From Novosphingopyxis baekryungensis DSM 16222 (GTDB lineage: Bacteria; Pseudomonadota; Alphaproteobacteria; Sphingomonadales; Sphingomonadaceae), in contig NZ_ATUR01000008.1 in NCBI RefSeq assembly GCF_000420305.1, forward strand, positions 124,001 to 188,000: a stretch of 64,000 nucleotides of DNA, in the 5' to 3' direction. Under the pieces are notes generated by a model, which saw nothing but the letters and a program-made list of their open reading frames with translations, made no database searches and was not told where the DNA came from. The position numbers and the translations under genes are program-made. Below are positions 54,141 through 64,000 of the stretch, in pieces (positions within the stretch are counted from its first letter, which is position 1; every line of letters begins with the position of its first letter).

Positions 54141-55085
54141 ATGGCAAACCCTTATTCCACATTGGGCGTCTCGCAGGATGCGGACGATAAGACGATCAAG
54201 AGCGCGTATCGCACGCTCGCCAAGGAGCTGCATCCGGACCGCAACAAGGACAATCCGGCGGCTACGGACCGGTTCGGCAAGGTGACGCAGGCCTATGATC
54301 TGCTGATGGACAAGGACAAGCGCGCGGCGTTCGACCGGGGCGAGATTGACGAAGACGGCAATCCGCGCGGTCCCTTCGGCTATGGCGGCGGCGCGGCACC
54401 GGGCGGCGGCTTCCGCCCCGGCGGTGGACAGCGCGGGGGCTTCGGCGGCTTTCCCGGCGGCGGCGAGGAAGTCGATCTCAGCGATATGTTCAGCGATCTG
54501 TTTGGCGCCGGCGGCGGGCCGCGCCAGCAGCGCTCCAGCCCTTTTGGCCGCAGCGCGCCGAAACCCAAGGGCGCAAACATCGCCTATCGCATGCAGGTGA
54601 GCTTCACCGATGCCGCCACCCGCGAAGACCAGCGCATCACCTTGGCCGACGGCAAGACGATCGATCTGAAACTGCCCGCAGGCCTTGTCGATGGCCAGCA
54701 GATACGGCTCTCCGGCAAGGGCCAGCAGGGGCCCGGCGGGTTCGGCGACGGCATCGTGACGGTGCAGATTGGCAGCCACCCCTTTTACGAACGCGACGGC
54801 GACACCATCCGCCTGGACCTGCCGATTACGCTGAAAGAAGCGGTGACGGGTGCCAAGGTGCGCGTGCCGACGGTGGATGGACCGGTGATGCTGACAGTGC
54901 CTGCCGGGTCCAGCTCCGGCAAGACCCTGCGGCTGAAAGGCCGGGGCTTCAGCGCCAAGGGCGGCGCGCGCGGCGATCAGCTGGTGCGGCTGATGATCGA
55001 AATTCCGGAAAAGGATGCGGCGCTGCAGGACTTTGTCGAGGGATGGAATGCGCCGGACGGCGTGAGAGATTCGCTTGGTATCTGA
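54141..55085 (+). CDS. cbpA: DnaJ-class co-chaperone of the CbpA type
   Basis: A 314-residue Hsp40 with an N-terminal J domain (about 1-70) holding the HPD motif in LHPDRNKDNP, a Gly/Phe-rich region (about 78-125), and two C-terminal substrate-binding beta domains. The zinc finger of true DnaJ is absent, so this is class B (CbpA/DnaJB-like). The C-terminal domain has IDLKLPAGLVDGQQIRLSGKG and TVPAGSSSGKTLRLKGRGF. The start at 54141 (MANPYSTLGVSQDA) is clear. It overlaps the following yihY gene by 11 bases. Confidence 0.93.
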   Translation: MANPYSTLGVSQDADDKTIKSAYRTLAKELHPDRNKDNPAATDRFGKVTQAYDLLMDKDKRAAFDRGEIDEDGNPRGPFGYGGGAAPGGGFRPGGGQRGGFGGFPGGGEEVDLSDMFSDLFGAGGGPRQQRSSPFGRSAPKPKGANIAYRMQVSFTDAATREDQRITLADGKTIDLKLPAGLVDGQQIRLSGKGQQGPGGFGDGIVTVQIGSHPFYERDGDTIRLDLPITLKEAVTGAKVRVPTVDGPVMLTVPAGSSSGKTLRLKGRGFSAKGGARGDQLVRLMIEIPEKDAALQDFVEGWNAPDGVRDSLGI

Positions 55086-56045
55086 CCACAGCCCGCTCTC
55101 GCCGGAAGCCCGGCGCAAGACGGCTTTCCGCCTCCGCAAGCGGGAGCGGAACGAAGAGACGGAGGCGCACTGGTTCGAGCGGCTGCGGCCCGGACAGAAA
55201 TCCTTCGAGATCATCAAGCGCACCGCCGTCGGCGTGTATAGCGACGGGTTCACGCAAGCGGGCAATTTTGCCTATCTGGCGCTGCTCGCCGTGTTCGCTT
55301 TCTTCATCGTCGCCGCGGCCGTGGCGGGCGTTTTTGGTCGTACCGAGCTGGGTTTCGATCTGATCCAGAGTTTTCTGCAGACGGTGCCGCCCACTGTAGG
55401 CGACGCGCTGAAGGCGCCGGTGGAAAGCGCCATGACCGCAAGGTCCGGCCCGGTGTTGTGGCTCAGCGCCGTCGTCGGCCTGTGGACCACCGGCAGCCTG
55501 ATCGAGACGATCCGCGCGATCCTGCATGATGCCTATGGGACCAAGGCGCAGCGCCCCTTCTGGCAATATCGGCTTCGTTCGATCGCCATCATCATCGGCG
55601 CCGTCCTTCTGGCGATGCTGGCCTTTTCCATGCAGGTGCTGGTCACCGGCGCGGAACAGTTCGTCTACAGCTATCTGCCCTGGGCTCAGAATGTCTCGCG
55701 CATTCTCTCCTTCGGGCGCTTCATTCCGTTTCTGGTGCTGTTCGGCGCGCTGTATATCCTGTTTCGCGCGATCACGCCGCGCCGGTACCGTGGAGATCAG
55801 TGCCCGAAATGGCCGGGCGCGGTGCTGGTGAGCGCCTGGTGGCTGGCCTCCACCATGCTGCTGCCGCTGTTCCTCAGCAATGCCAGCAATTATGATCTGA
55901 CCTATGGCAGTCTGGCCGGCGCGATCATCGCCCTCATCTTCTTCTATCTTATCGGCCTTGGCATGGTTACCGGCGCGCATCTCAACGCGGCTCTGGCCAA
56001 TGAAGGTCTGTGCGATGTAGAGGACGGCCAAGGAGAATCGAACGC

Positions 56046-56049
<4 letters not shown>
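55075..56049 (+). CDS. YihY/BrkB-family inner-membrane protein (TTG start)
   Basis: A 324-residue protein with about six to seven transmembrane helices, formerly misnamed ribonuclease BN. Family segments are SDGFTQAGNFAYLALLAVFAFFIVAAAVAG, ARSGPVLWLSAVVGLWTTG and SNYDLTYGSLAGAIIALIFFYLIGLGMVTGAHLNAAL. The N-terminus is a basic cytosolic tail. No ATG lies in the first third: TTG at 55075, overlapping the cbpA stop by 11 bases, is the best start. The family's activity is unknown. Confidence 0.87.
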
Positions 56050-56848
<799 letters not shown>

Positions 56849-56852
<4 letters not shown>

Positions 56853-57364
56853 CCAGTCGCATACGCCCCGAAAGCGCGCAGGATATTCCTGCGATCCGCG
56901 AGGTGGTGCGCGCCGCCTTTCCGCAGGACGCCGAAATGCGATTGGTCGACCGGCTGCGTGCATCCGGTGACATCGCCAATTCGCTGGTGTGCGAGGCGGA
57001 CGGCTTCATCGTCGGTCATGCCCTGCTCAGCCGCATGAACGCGCGTGCTGACGGCCGCCCGGTCGCCGCCGCCGCGCTGGCCCCCGTTTCGGTATTGCCC
57101 GAATGCCAGCGCGAAGGCATCGGCACGCGGCTGATCGAACGCATCATTGAAGACGCGCGTGCCAGCGGCTTTGCCCTGCTGTTTGTGGTCGGCGACCCGG
57201 ATTATTACAGCCGCTTCGGTTTCAGCACCGATGCCGCTGCGCGCTATCGCTCGCCCTATCGTGGCCCGCAATTCATGGCACTGCCGCTCGCGCCGAACCT
57301 GCCCACACCATATGAAGCCGATGCGGCCTATCCCGCCGCGTTCGACCAGCTGGAAAATAGCTGA
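56849..57364 (+). CDS. GNAT-family N-acetyltransferase (TTG start)
   Basis: A 171-residue acetyl-CoA-dependent transferase. The core shows [47 protein letters not shown] (acetyl-CoA pyrophosphate loop RxxGxG-like, here QREGIG) and [17 protein letters not shown]. This pattern is typical of the YhbS/predicted N-acetyltransferase group. The start is TTG overlapping the fabI stop by 4 bases; no ATG precedes the conserved N-terminus. The substrate is unknown. Confidence 0.88.
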
Positions 57365-57380
57365 TGGGCAGGCCCGTCGC

Positions 57381-58454
57381 ATGAGCTTCAACAGCTTCGG
57401 CCATCTGCTGCGCGTCACCACCTGGGGTGAGAGCCACGGCCCTGCCATCGGCTGCGTGGTGGATGGGTGCCCGCCCGGCATCGCCATCAGCGAAGCCGAT
57501 ATCCAGCCTTTTCTGGATACACGCCGTCCTGGCACGTCCCGCTTTACCACCCAGCGGCGCGAGCCGGACGCGGTGCGCATTCTGTCCGGCGTATTCGCCG
57601 GCAGGACCACCGGCACGCCGATCAGCCTGATGATCGAAAATGTGGACCAGCGGTCCAAGGACTATTCGGAGGTCGCCAAGGCCTATCGCCCCGGCCATGC
57701 CGACTATGCCTATGATGCCAAATATGGCTTTCGCGATTATCGCGGCGGCGGGCGGTCCAGCGCGCGCGAGACCGCGATGCGCGTGGCCGCAGGCGCGGTC
57801 GCGCGGCTGATCATCCCACAGGTCGAACTCACCGCCTGGACCGACGAGATTGGCGGCGACCGGATCGACCCCGGGGCCTTCGACGCCGCACAGATCGGCC
57901 AGAACCCCTTTTTCTGCCCCGACGTACGAGCAGCCGCGCGCTGGGAAACATTGGTCGATGGCGCGCGCAAGTCCGGCAGTTCGCTCGGCGCGATCGTCGG
58001 GTGCGAGGCACGCGGTGTGCCGGCCGGCTGGGGCGCGCCGCTCTATGCCAAGCTGGACGCCTCGCTGGCCGCTGCGATGATGAGCATCAACGCCGTCAAG
58101 GGTGTAGAGATTGGCGACGGCTTCGACGCCGCCCGGCTGGCCGGCGAACAGAATGCCGACGCCATGCGTCCCGGCGAGCATGGCGAGGGGCCGCAATTTC
58201 TGGCCAATCATGCGGGCGGCGTGGCAGGCGGCATCGCCACCGGGCAACCGGTCACGTGCCGCGTGGCATTCAAGCCAACCAGCTCGATCCTGACGCCCGT
58301 GCCCACCATCACCAGCGATGGAGAGGCGACCGATATCTCGACCAAGGGCCGCCATGACCCATGTGTCGGCATCCGCGGCGTTCCCGTGGTCGAAGCGATG
58401 ATGGCCCTGGTGCTGGCCGATCAATTCCTGCTCCATCGCGCGCAATGCGGCTAG
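57381..58454 (+). CDS. aroC: Chorismate synthase
   Basis: The final enzyme of the shikimate pathway, converting EPSP to chorismate with reduced FMN; 357 residues. The family signatures are [19 protein letters not shown] (with the catalytic His), the long loop [39 protein letters not shown], and [20 protein letters not shown] followed by [18 protein letters not shown]. The start at 57381 ([16 protein letters not shown]) is clear; longer in-frame extension overlaps the GNAT gene. Sixteen bases separate the two. Confidence 0.97.
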   Translation: MSFNSFGHLLRVTTWGESHGPAIGCVVDGCPPGIAISEADIQPFLDTRRPGTSRFTTQRREPDAVRILSGVFAGRTTGTPISLMIENVDQRSKDYSEVAKAYRPGHADYAYDAKYGFRDYRGGGRSSARETAMRVAAGAVARLIIPQVELTAWTDEIGGDRIDPGAFDAAQIGQNPFFCPDVRAAARWETLVDGARKSGSSLGAIVGCEARGVPAGWGAPLYAKLDASLAAAMMSINAVKGVEIGDGFDAARLAGEQNADAMRPGEHGEGPQFLANHAGGVAGGIATGQPVTCRVAFKPTSSILTPVPTITSDGEATDISTKGRHDPCVGIRGVPVVEAMMALVLADQFLLHRAQCG

Positions 58455-58489
58455 GGAATTGCCAAACTGTCGGCTAGGCACATCACACG

Positions 58490-60286
58490 ATGTTCCTGAT
58501 TGAAGCCTTCCGCGCCCTCATTGCCGAACATCAGGCCATTATCGGCCTGATCATTCTGGCCGGCATGTTCGTCGGCTTCGTCATGGAGCGCTTTCCCGCC
58601 ACGGTGGTTGCGATCCTCGGCGCGTGCCTGTTCCTGTTCCTGGGTATATTGGACGGCGACGGACTGTTCTCGGTGTTCTCCAACCAGGCGCCGATCACCA
58701 TCGCGGCCATGTTCATTCTCTCCGGCGCCTTGCTGCGCACGGGCACCATGGATGCCATTGCCGGCATCATCATCGCGCGGTCCAAGAAACATCCGAAGCG
58801 CGCGATATTGGAGATGATGGTCGGCGTGTTTTTCGCCAGCGCCTTCATGAACAACACGCCCGTGGTGGTGGTGATGATCCCCATCATCATGCGGCTGGCC
58901 ACCGCGCTCGGCACCAGCGCCAAGCGGCTGCTGATACCGCTCAGCTATGTCTGCATCCTGGGCGGCACCACCACGCTGATCGGCACATCGACCAATCTGC
59001 TGGTCGATTCGGTGGCGCGCGATAACGGCCTTGCCGGATTCGGCATCTTCTCGATCACGCCTTATGGTCTGATCGCAGGCGTGGTCGGCGGCACGATGCT
59101 GCTGTTCGTCAGCCGCTGGTTCCTGCCGGACAAGGATGAAACCAGCCCCTCGCTCGGCCAGGAGGCCAGCGGCTTCCTGACCGAATTGCGCGTGCGCCAT
59201 GACAGCGAGCATGTCGGCAAGCAGCTGTCCGAGCTGCCGCTGATGCGGCGATCCAAGGTGAAGGTCATCGCCATCAAACGGGCGGGTCGCTTCCAGCGCA
59301 CGGGCATCGAGGATGAGGTTCTGCGCGCCAATGATCACTTGGTGCTGCGCTGCGCCATCGGCGAGCTGCTTTCGCTGCGATCGTCCACCGAGTTCGAAGT
59401 GGGTCTCACGGCGGGCGATTCGGACGTGCCCGCCAACGCCCGCTCGCTGGTCGAAGCGACCATTGCGCCCACGCATCCCGCCATCGGCCAGCGCCTCATC
59501 GACATCCCGTTCCTGTCGGACCTCAAGGTCCGCATCCTCGGCATCTCGCGTTTCCGCAAGGTGCCAGGGCCCGATCTGCCGGGCGCCCGCGTGCATGCCG
59601 TCGATCGCATTCTTGTGACGGGCGAGGCCGACGCCATCCAGGCCATGTATACCAACCCCAATCTCTACGGCGTCGGCGAGACCAAGGAACGCGAATTCCG
59701 GCGGGACCGCGCGCCTATCGCCATCGGCGCGCTGGCCGCAGTGGTCGCCCTCTCGGCGTTCAACGTGCTGTCCATCGGCATCGCGGCCATCATCGCCGTC
59801 GGCGTGATTCTGCTGACGCGCTGTATTGATGCGGAGGAGGCGTGGAGTTCGCTCGACGGCAATGTGCTGGTGCTGATCTTCGCCATGCTGGCCGTCGGTC
59901 TGGCTCTCGACAATGCCGGCAGCGTCCAGCTCATCGTCAATGAACTGACGCCGATCCTGAACAATGTGCCGCCCTGGGCCCTGGTGTTCGCAGTCTACGG
60001 CCTTTCCGTCCTGCTCACCGAAGTGGTGACGAACAATGCCGTTGCGATCATCGTCACGCCCATCGTGATCCAGCTTGCCAATGATCTGGGCGTCGACCCG
60101 CGTCCGCTCGTGATCGCCGTGATGTTTGCCGCATCGGCCAGCTTCGCAACGCCGATCGGTTACCAGACGAACACGCTGGTCTATGCCGCCGGCGGCTACA
60201 AATTCACCGACTTCTTCAAAGCGGGTATCCCGCTCACCCTCGGTGTCGGCATTGCCACCTGCCTGGCGATCGACTGGCTCGCCTGA
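58490..60286 (+). CDS. SLC13/DASS-family anion carrier with two RCK_C domains
   Basis: A 598-residue inner-membrane transporter of the SLC13/divalent anion:Na+ symporter type, which takes up sulfate, dicarboxylates or similar anions. Two repeat halves carry the substrate loops AFMNNTPVVVVMIPIIM and TEVVTNNAVAIIVTPIVI (NNT/NNA in place of SNT). IGTSTNLLVDS is also typical. Between the halves (about 215-385) lie two cytosolic TrkA-C/RCK_C-like segments that probably regulate transport. It starts 35 bases after aroC. Confidence 0.9.
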   Translation: MFLIEAFRALIAEHQAIIGLIILAGMFVGFVMERFPATVVAILGACLFLFLGILDGDGLFSVFSNQAPITIAAMFILSGALLRTGTMDAIAGIIIARSKKHPKRAILEMMVGVFFASAFMNNTPVVVVMIPIIMRLATALGTSAKRLLIPLSYVCILGGTTTLIGTSTNLLVDSVARDNGLAGFGIFSITPYGLIAGVVGGTMLLFVSRWFLPDKDETSPSLGQEASGFLTELRVRHDSEHVGKQLSELPLMRRSKVKVIAIKRAGRFQRTGIEDEVLRANDHLVLRCAIGELLSLRSSTEFEVGLTAGDSDVPANARSLVEATIAPTHPAIGQRLIDIPFLSDLKVRILGISRFRKVPGPDLPGARVHAVDRILVTGEADAIQAMYTNPNLYGVGETKEREFRRDRAPIAIGALAAVVALSAFNVLSIGIAAIIAVGVILLTRCIDAEEAWSSLDGNVLVLIFAMLAVGLALDNAGSVQLIVNELTPILNNVPPWALVFAVYGLSVLLTEVVTNNAVAIIVTPIVIQLANDLGVDPRPLVIAVMFAASASFATPIGYQTNTLVYAAGGYKFTDFFKAGIPLTLGVGIATCLAIDWLA

Positions 60287-60300
60287 GCGGCGAGACGCTG

Positions 60301-61620
60301 TCAGATAATGGTCTTGCGCAGCGCCTTCTCGGTCAGCGCAGCGTCTCCGTCCACATTCCCGATGATCGCCATGCTTCCGTCCACCTGACGCCGCGCAACC
60401 AGCAGGACGAACTCTTCCGCGCTACCGGCAAAGAGATCGAGCGTTTTGGGCTCGGCAGCGCGCAGCTTGGCACGCGGATCGGGTTTTTTCCGGACCGGCT
60501 TGTCGGCGCGCCGCGCGGCGCGCTCATCGCGCACCAGCGCCTTCAGTCCGCCGTCATAGCCTTCCAGCACCGCGGCAAGTTCGCCGCACGCCAGTTTGGC
60601 GCGCTTGGCATAGCCTAGCGCCGCGGCATATTCGGTCAGGCGCGTCTTGTCATAATCCGCGCCAAAGACCAGCTTGACGATCGGCGTCATCGGCGCGCGC
60701 GCCTGCGCCGTCATATTCATGTCTTTCAGAAGCGCGGCATAATCGCCCGGATTCTGCTCGGCGATCAAACTCACATCATAGGCCATGCCGATCGCCGCAT
60801 AGAGCGATGAGCGACTACGCAGATCGGCACGTTCGGCTGCCTGCGCCTTGGTTTGCGCAGCGCAAACCCAGTCGGCAAGCGACGCCTCCGCCCCCAGGTC
60901 GGCAACCGCAAAAGCAGCGTTTGCCATGCCAGCGGCAGCCGATTCCTCGTCGTCCATATGGCTTGGTGCGTCAGCCCAGACCGGCACCGGATCGGGCCGT
61001 GGACGGACCGTGCGCAGCGCGTTTTCCACCTCCAGCTGCAATTCACCGGAGACGGCGTCGCTGGTGGCTTCCTTCCAGTTGATCACACCATAGATGAAAT
61101 CGATGCTGTCATCATCGGACGAGAAAGGCAGCAATATGCCGCGATACATGATCGTCACGCCGCGCTGGTTCACGAATTCGGCTTCGAAGCCGATCGGTGC
61201 GCGGTTGGCGATGATCTGCAGATAATGATCGGTGATGCGCGTCATCAATGAACGCGGCGGCACCTCGTCCAGATAGGTGATGTCCCCGCCGATGCCGCAT
61301 TCCTCGCGAATCGCGCCGCCGATATACTGAATCGACGGATTCTCGATGCCGGAGGTAAAGTCGAGCAGTACGGCATTGTCCGCGAAATCGGGGACATCGG
61401 CCGGTTCCAGATCCTCGATGTCCGGAAAGTTGCGGTCCCCAAGCAGCGCCGTCCAGAAATTATAGGCACGCACCTGCAGTCGGCGTTCATCGCCTGCGAT
61501 AGCGGGCGGTGCATCCAGCCCGATATCCTCTTCATCATGAAGCTCGTCATCATAGCTGACATACTCGCCGCCATCGCCAAATGGGCTGCCATATGTGTCA
61601 AAACCGCGCAGATCGTCCAT
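60301..61620 (-). CDS. PAS-domain protein with acidic N-terminus and long helical C-terminus
   Basis: A 439-residue cytosolic protein. After an acidic leader (DDELHDEEDIGLDAPP) comes a PAS-like region (about 50-190) with AYNFWTALLGDRNFPDIEDLEP and IEAxFVNQRGVTIMYRGILLPFSSDDDSIDFIYGVINWKEA, resembling PAS_5 sensors. The rest is helical (AALLKDMNMTAQARAPMTPIVKLVFGADYDKTRL) with a basic Lys/Arg segment and no recognised output domain. The ATG at 61620 has GAAGG 9 bases upstream; GTG at 61626 is an alternative. Probably a sphingomonad-specific sensory or regulatory protein. Confidence 0.78.
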   Translation of the reverse strand: MDDLRGFDTYGSPFGDGGEYVSYDDELHDEEDIGLDAPPAIAGDERRLQVRAYNFWTALLGDRNFPDIEDLEPADVPDFADNAVLLDFTSGIENPSIQYIGGAIREECGIGGDITYLDEVPPRSLMTRITDHYLQIIANRAPIGFEAEFVNQRGVTIMYRGILLPFSSDDDSIDFIYGVINWKEATSDAVSGELQLEVENALRTVRPRPDPVPVWADAPSHMDDEESAAAGMANAAFAVADLGAEASLADWVCAAQTKAQAAERADLRSRSSLYAAIGMAYDVSLIAEQNPGDYAALLKDMNMTAQARAPMTPIVKLVFGADYDKTRLTEYAAALGYAKRAKLACGELAAVLEGYDGGLKALVRDERAARRADKPVRKKPDPRAKLRAAEPKTLDLFAGSAEEFVLLVARRQVDGSMAIIGNVDGDAALTEKALRKTII

Positions 61621-61779
61621 CGCCACTCGCCTTCACCTTTGCCCACCCCGGCCAGGACAGGTGACACCGATGTGCACCATCTGTGGTTAAGGCATCGTAA
61701 AAACACATCGCTGCGCGGCCTTACCCCGCGCAACATCTTGCCAGCCGCCCCCCACCCCGCTATGCGCGCCTCTCGGTAA

Positions 61780-61855
61780 GCCGCTTTAGCTCAGCTGGTA
61801 GAGCACATCATTCGTAATGATGGGGTCAGGTGTTCGAGTCACCTAAGCGGCACCA
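61780..61855 (+). tRNA. tRNA-Thr (anticodon CGT)
   Basis: A complete cloverleaf of 76 bases. The acceptor arms are GCCGCTT and AAGCGGC with discriminator A and an encoded CCA. The D-arm is GCTCAGCTGGTAGAGC. The anticodon arm is CATCA-TTCGTAA-TGATG with anticodon CGT (reads ACG, Thr). The T-arm contains TTCGAGTC. tRNA genes are common integration sites, and the sequence to its right differs in composition. Confidence 0.96.
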
Positions 61856-62213
61856 CCTTCCCAGAGCACCGTCCGATAGGACCTGCGTCTAGCCGCTTCT
61901 GGAAGTGTGCTCAGTGGGTAGAGAGTGGGTCGTCCTGCCCAAAGGTACATACTGAAAGGCGTTCAGCTAAGGGCAGCTTTGCGCCCCAATTTCGGACCTT
62001 GAATCGCTCACCTTAGCTTCCCAAACGCCGCTGTATGCTAGAACGATCTTTTGAGCTACTGCTGAGAGAAATGGAACGCAGAACGACGTTCCAAAATAGC
62101 CAGATCCAAGTTCGGAAGAATGCTGATCGAATGTTGCCGAAACACATACAAAACAGACACGGAATTTGGATGACGCGGAATTCCAAATATATGGCTTCGA
62201 CCGGAGGGGCGCA
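61856..62213. other. Island boundary after tRNA-Thr; tRNA-like remnant, no gene
   Basis: A 358-base stretch without a convincing coding region and with lower GC than the core genome. At 61892-61898 it repeats the first seven bases of the tRNA-Thr acceptor (GCCGCTT), and at 61909-61923 it holds GCTCAGTGGGTAGAG, close to the tRNA D-arm. This could be a decayed tRNA duplicate or part of an attachment site. GGAGGGG at 62203-62208 is the ribosome site of the methyltransferase gene. Confidence 0.55.
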
Positions 62214-63908
62214 GTGCCAGTAAGTAGGAAGTCGCATCAAAATCGCGCCCTGAGCGATCGACGCAAGCTCGGGGCGTACTACACACCGGCAAGACTTAGC
62301 CAAATCTTGGTCGATTGGGCAGTATGCAATCCCGATGACACTCTTCTCGAACCCAGCTTTGGCGGTTGTGGTTTCCTTGAATCTGCCCGCATACGTTTTG
62401 AAGAGATGGGTTCCAAATCGCCTAAAGATCAGATTTACGGTGCCGATATCGATCCTTTGGCGTTTAATTTTTTGGCCGAAGTGCTCGGGACGCCAGTTGA
62501 TCTGGATCGCTTTATCCAATGCGATTTTCTTGAATTGGAGAAGCCGAGGCTTTGGCCAACTGGCTTCACAGCGATCGTCGGCAACCCGCCCTATGTGTCG
62601 TTTCAAGAGATAGATTCTGAAAAGCGCCGGGTCTTCACCAACAAGACTTGGCCCGTCGACCATATCGGCGGACGAGCGAGCCTATGGGCATATTTTCTAG
62701 CTCATTCGCTTTCTTTTTTGGATACGGGCGGGTGCATGGCTTGGGTCCTGCCAGGTGCCTTCCTACAAGCTGACTACGCCCAAACGCTGCGTTTGCACCT
62801 TGCCGAGCACTTCAATCGGGTTGGCGCATTTCTTCTCGCCGAACGGATATTCCTTTCTGAAGGTGCTGAAGAAGAAACCGTCATTCTCTTGTGCGATGGG
62901 TTCGGTCAGCAGGGTTCCGCACAGGACGTCCAGCTTTTTCGGGCTGATTCCGTATCCTCATTGCATCAAATTATATCGGAATGGGATGCTGCAGTGGCCC
63001 AGGGCGTTTGCGGTTGGCAGCCGTCCGCGCAACTGTGCCTTACTCAGGAATGCCAGCAAAAACTCTCCGAGCTCCATCAGAACAAATTCGTCCATAGCTT
63101 TGGAGAGATCGCAAAAGTACAGATCGGGCTAGTTACCGGTGATAATGCGTTTTTTACCCTCTCTAGAGCCCAGCTTGCTGAAGGAGGCTTGCAGGAACGC
63201 GATTGCAGGAAGATTCTGACGAAGTTTAATGCCGCGAAGGGACTGAGCTTCCTTGAAGATGATCACGAAACTAATGTCGCCGAGGGGCTTAAAGGTTTCC
63301 TTGTAGACAGCGAAAGTGGTCCTAAGAGCAAACGCTTGCTTGGTTACCTTGATCGCTATGACAAGGATAAAGTAGCGACCGTCAGTACGTTCAAGAAGCG
63401 CGCAATCTGGTCGGCTCCGGATGACCAAAAGACACCGGATGCGTTTTTCACCGTCATGAGTCAGCATGGGCCCCGGATGGCGCTGAACCCAGACGGGATA
63501 ACCTGCACGAATACTGTGCATCGGGTCTATTTCAATGGCTCACTGAAGGTGCATCAACGCAAGCTTTCGGCCATTTCGCTGTTGACCAGCTTTGCTCAAA
63601 TGTCGGCCGAACTCGTGGGCCGGAGGTACGGTTCGGGCGTGTTGAAGCTGGAGCCACGAGACGCCGAAAAGATTTCCCTGCTGCTTCCAAGCGTGCCCGC
63701 AAAAGTGGTGTTCTCTGCCTATGCCAAGATCGATCGCAGGCTGCGAAAGGGTGAATTGGCTGACGCCTCCCTAATCGCAGACCAGCTCATCTATACAGCC
63801 TCGGGGCTCGAAGACTGGCGGCATGTATCTGAGATATTGAACGACGAAATTTCGGGGGTACGAAAAAACCGGACGCCGGACAGGAAGGCTAGGCAGCGCC
63901 AGCGATAG
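62214..63908 (+). CDS. N6-adenine DNA methyltransferase (GTG start), Eco57I/TaqI-like
   Basis: A 564-residue S-adenosylmethionine-dependent DNA methylase. The N-terminus has LGAYYTPARLSQILVDWA, the lead-in typical of N6-adenine enzymes. The SAM motif is LLEPSFGGCGFLESA, followed by YGADIDPLAF, and the catalytic motif IV is IVGNPPYVSF (NPPY, residues 124-127). The C-terminal 300 residues resemble target-recognition regions of type II/IIG methylases and lack a visible nuclease motif. GTG at 62214 is favoured by GGAGGGG six bases upstream over TTG at 62166. Base composition and codon use are less GC-rich than in the neighbours, indicating horizontal origin. Partner genes, if any, lie right of the window. 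Confidence 0.85.
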   Translation: MPVSRKSHQNRALSDRRKLGAYYTPARLSQILVDWAVCNPDDTLLEPSFGGCGFLESARIRFEEMGSKSPKDQIYGADIDPLAFNFLAEVLGTPVDLDRFIQCDFLELEKPRLWPTGFTAIVGNPPYVSFQEIDSEKRRVFTNKTWPVDHIGGRASLWAYFLAHSLSFLDTGGCMAWVLPGAFLQADYAQTLRLHLAEHFNRVGAFLLAERIFLSEGAEEETVILLCDGFGQQGSAQDVQLFRADSVSSLHQIISEWDAAVAQGVCGWQPSAQLCLTQECQQKLSELHQNKFVHSFGEIAKVQIGLVTGDNAFFTLSRAQLAEGGLQERDCRKILTKFNAAKGLSFLEDDHETNVAEGLKGFLVDSESGPKSKRLLGYLDRYDKDKVATVSTFKKRAIWSAPDDQKTPDAFFTVMSQHGPRMALNPDGITCTNTVHRVYFNGSLKVHQRKLSAISLLTSFAQMSAELVGRRYGSGVLKLEPRDAEKISLLLPSVPAKVVFSAYAKIDRRLRKGELADASLIADQLIYTASGLEDWRHVSEILNDEISGVRKNRTPDRKARQRQR

Positions 63909-64000
63909 AGCTGTTCGCCCACATTCGGTTGAGAGCGGTCGTCGAGCTAACATCGATATGCGCCATCTTGGATCGGAAATAGCGGGTCCAGCATAGGCGC

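Overview
The window reads as chromosomal DNA of an alphaproteobacterium, most likely a sphingomonad (order Sphingomonadales). The basis is high GC with strong G/C third positions, the CtrA inhibitor SciP, a 180-kDa NAD-glutamate dehydrogenase, a xanthorhodopsin/Gloeobacter-type light-driven pump next to a Blh carotene oxygenase, and a LOV-HTH regulator of the EL222 type. This assignment rests on protein families seen here, not on a database search.

Layout. 1-2.6 kb: a light module (rhodopsin cut by the left edge, blh, and a convergent LOV-LuxR regulator). 2.7-7.5 kb: a Fur-box-controlled siderophore-interacting flavoprotein, glutamine-dependent NAD synthetase, a stand-alone EAL phosphodiesterase and 3-hydroxyisobutyrate dehydrogenase. 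7.5-13.6 kb: a tightly overlapping minus-strand operon DUF4129 - DUF4350 - MoxR ATPase - DUF58 - SpoIIM-like - RDD. 13.7-17.8 kb: serS, pgsA, moaD, moaE, MATE exporter. 17.8-25.9 kb: Ala-rich lipoprotein, polA, TupA-like ATP-grasp protein, CPA1 antiporter, membrane-anchored cytochrome c with tandem terminators, LOG-family protein and extensin-like lipoprotein. 25.9-34.6 kb: a PAS-GGDEF-EAL-PilZ protein, then serC-serA-hisZ, an aldo/keto reductase and purA (TTG start). 34.7-47.2 kb: a ParD antitoxin with a frameshifted ParE toxin, a dicarboxylate symporter, the giant glutamate dehydrogenase, a DUF445 protein and an RND pump with its adaptor. 47.5-61.6 kb: GlsB/YeaQ protein, sciP, mnmA, a lipoprotein serine hydrolase, PhzF, a FieF-like exporter, pdxH, a dense run cbpA-yihY-fabI-GNAT-aroC, an SLC13 carrier and a PAS protein. 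61.8-64 kb: tRNA-Thr(CGT), followed by a lower-GC block with a DNA adenine methyltransferase, which looks like the left edge of a genomic island that continues beyond the window.

How it fits together. Most of the window is housekeeping (NAD, serine, histidine, purine, PLP, chorismate, fatty acid, Moco and phospholipid synthesis; replication; tRNA charging and modification). The accessory interest is at the two ends: the light module on the left, with retinal supply, a proton pump and a blue-light transcription factor side by side, and the tRNA-borne island on the right. In between, the clearest oddities are the frameshifted ParE toxin gene, a REP-like inverted repeat between serC and serA, a structured serC leader, and several TTG starts in overlapping genes.
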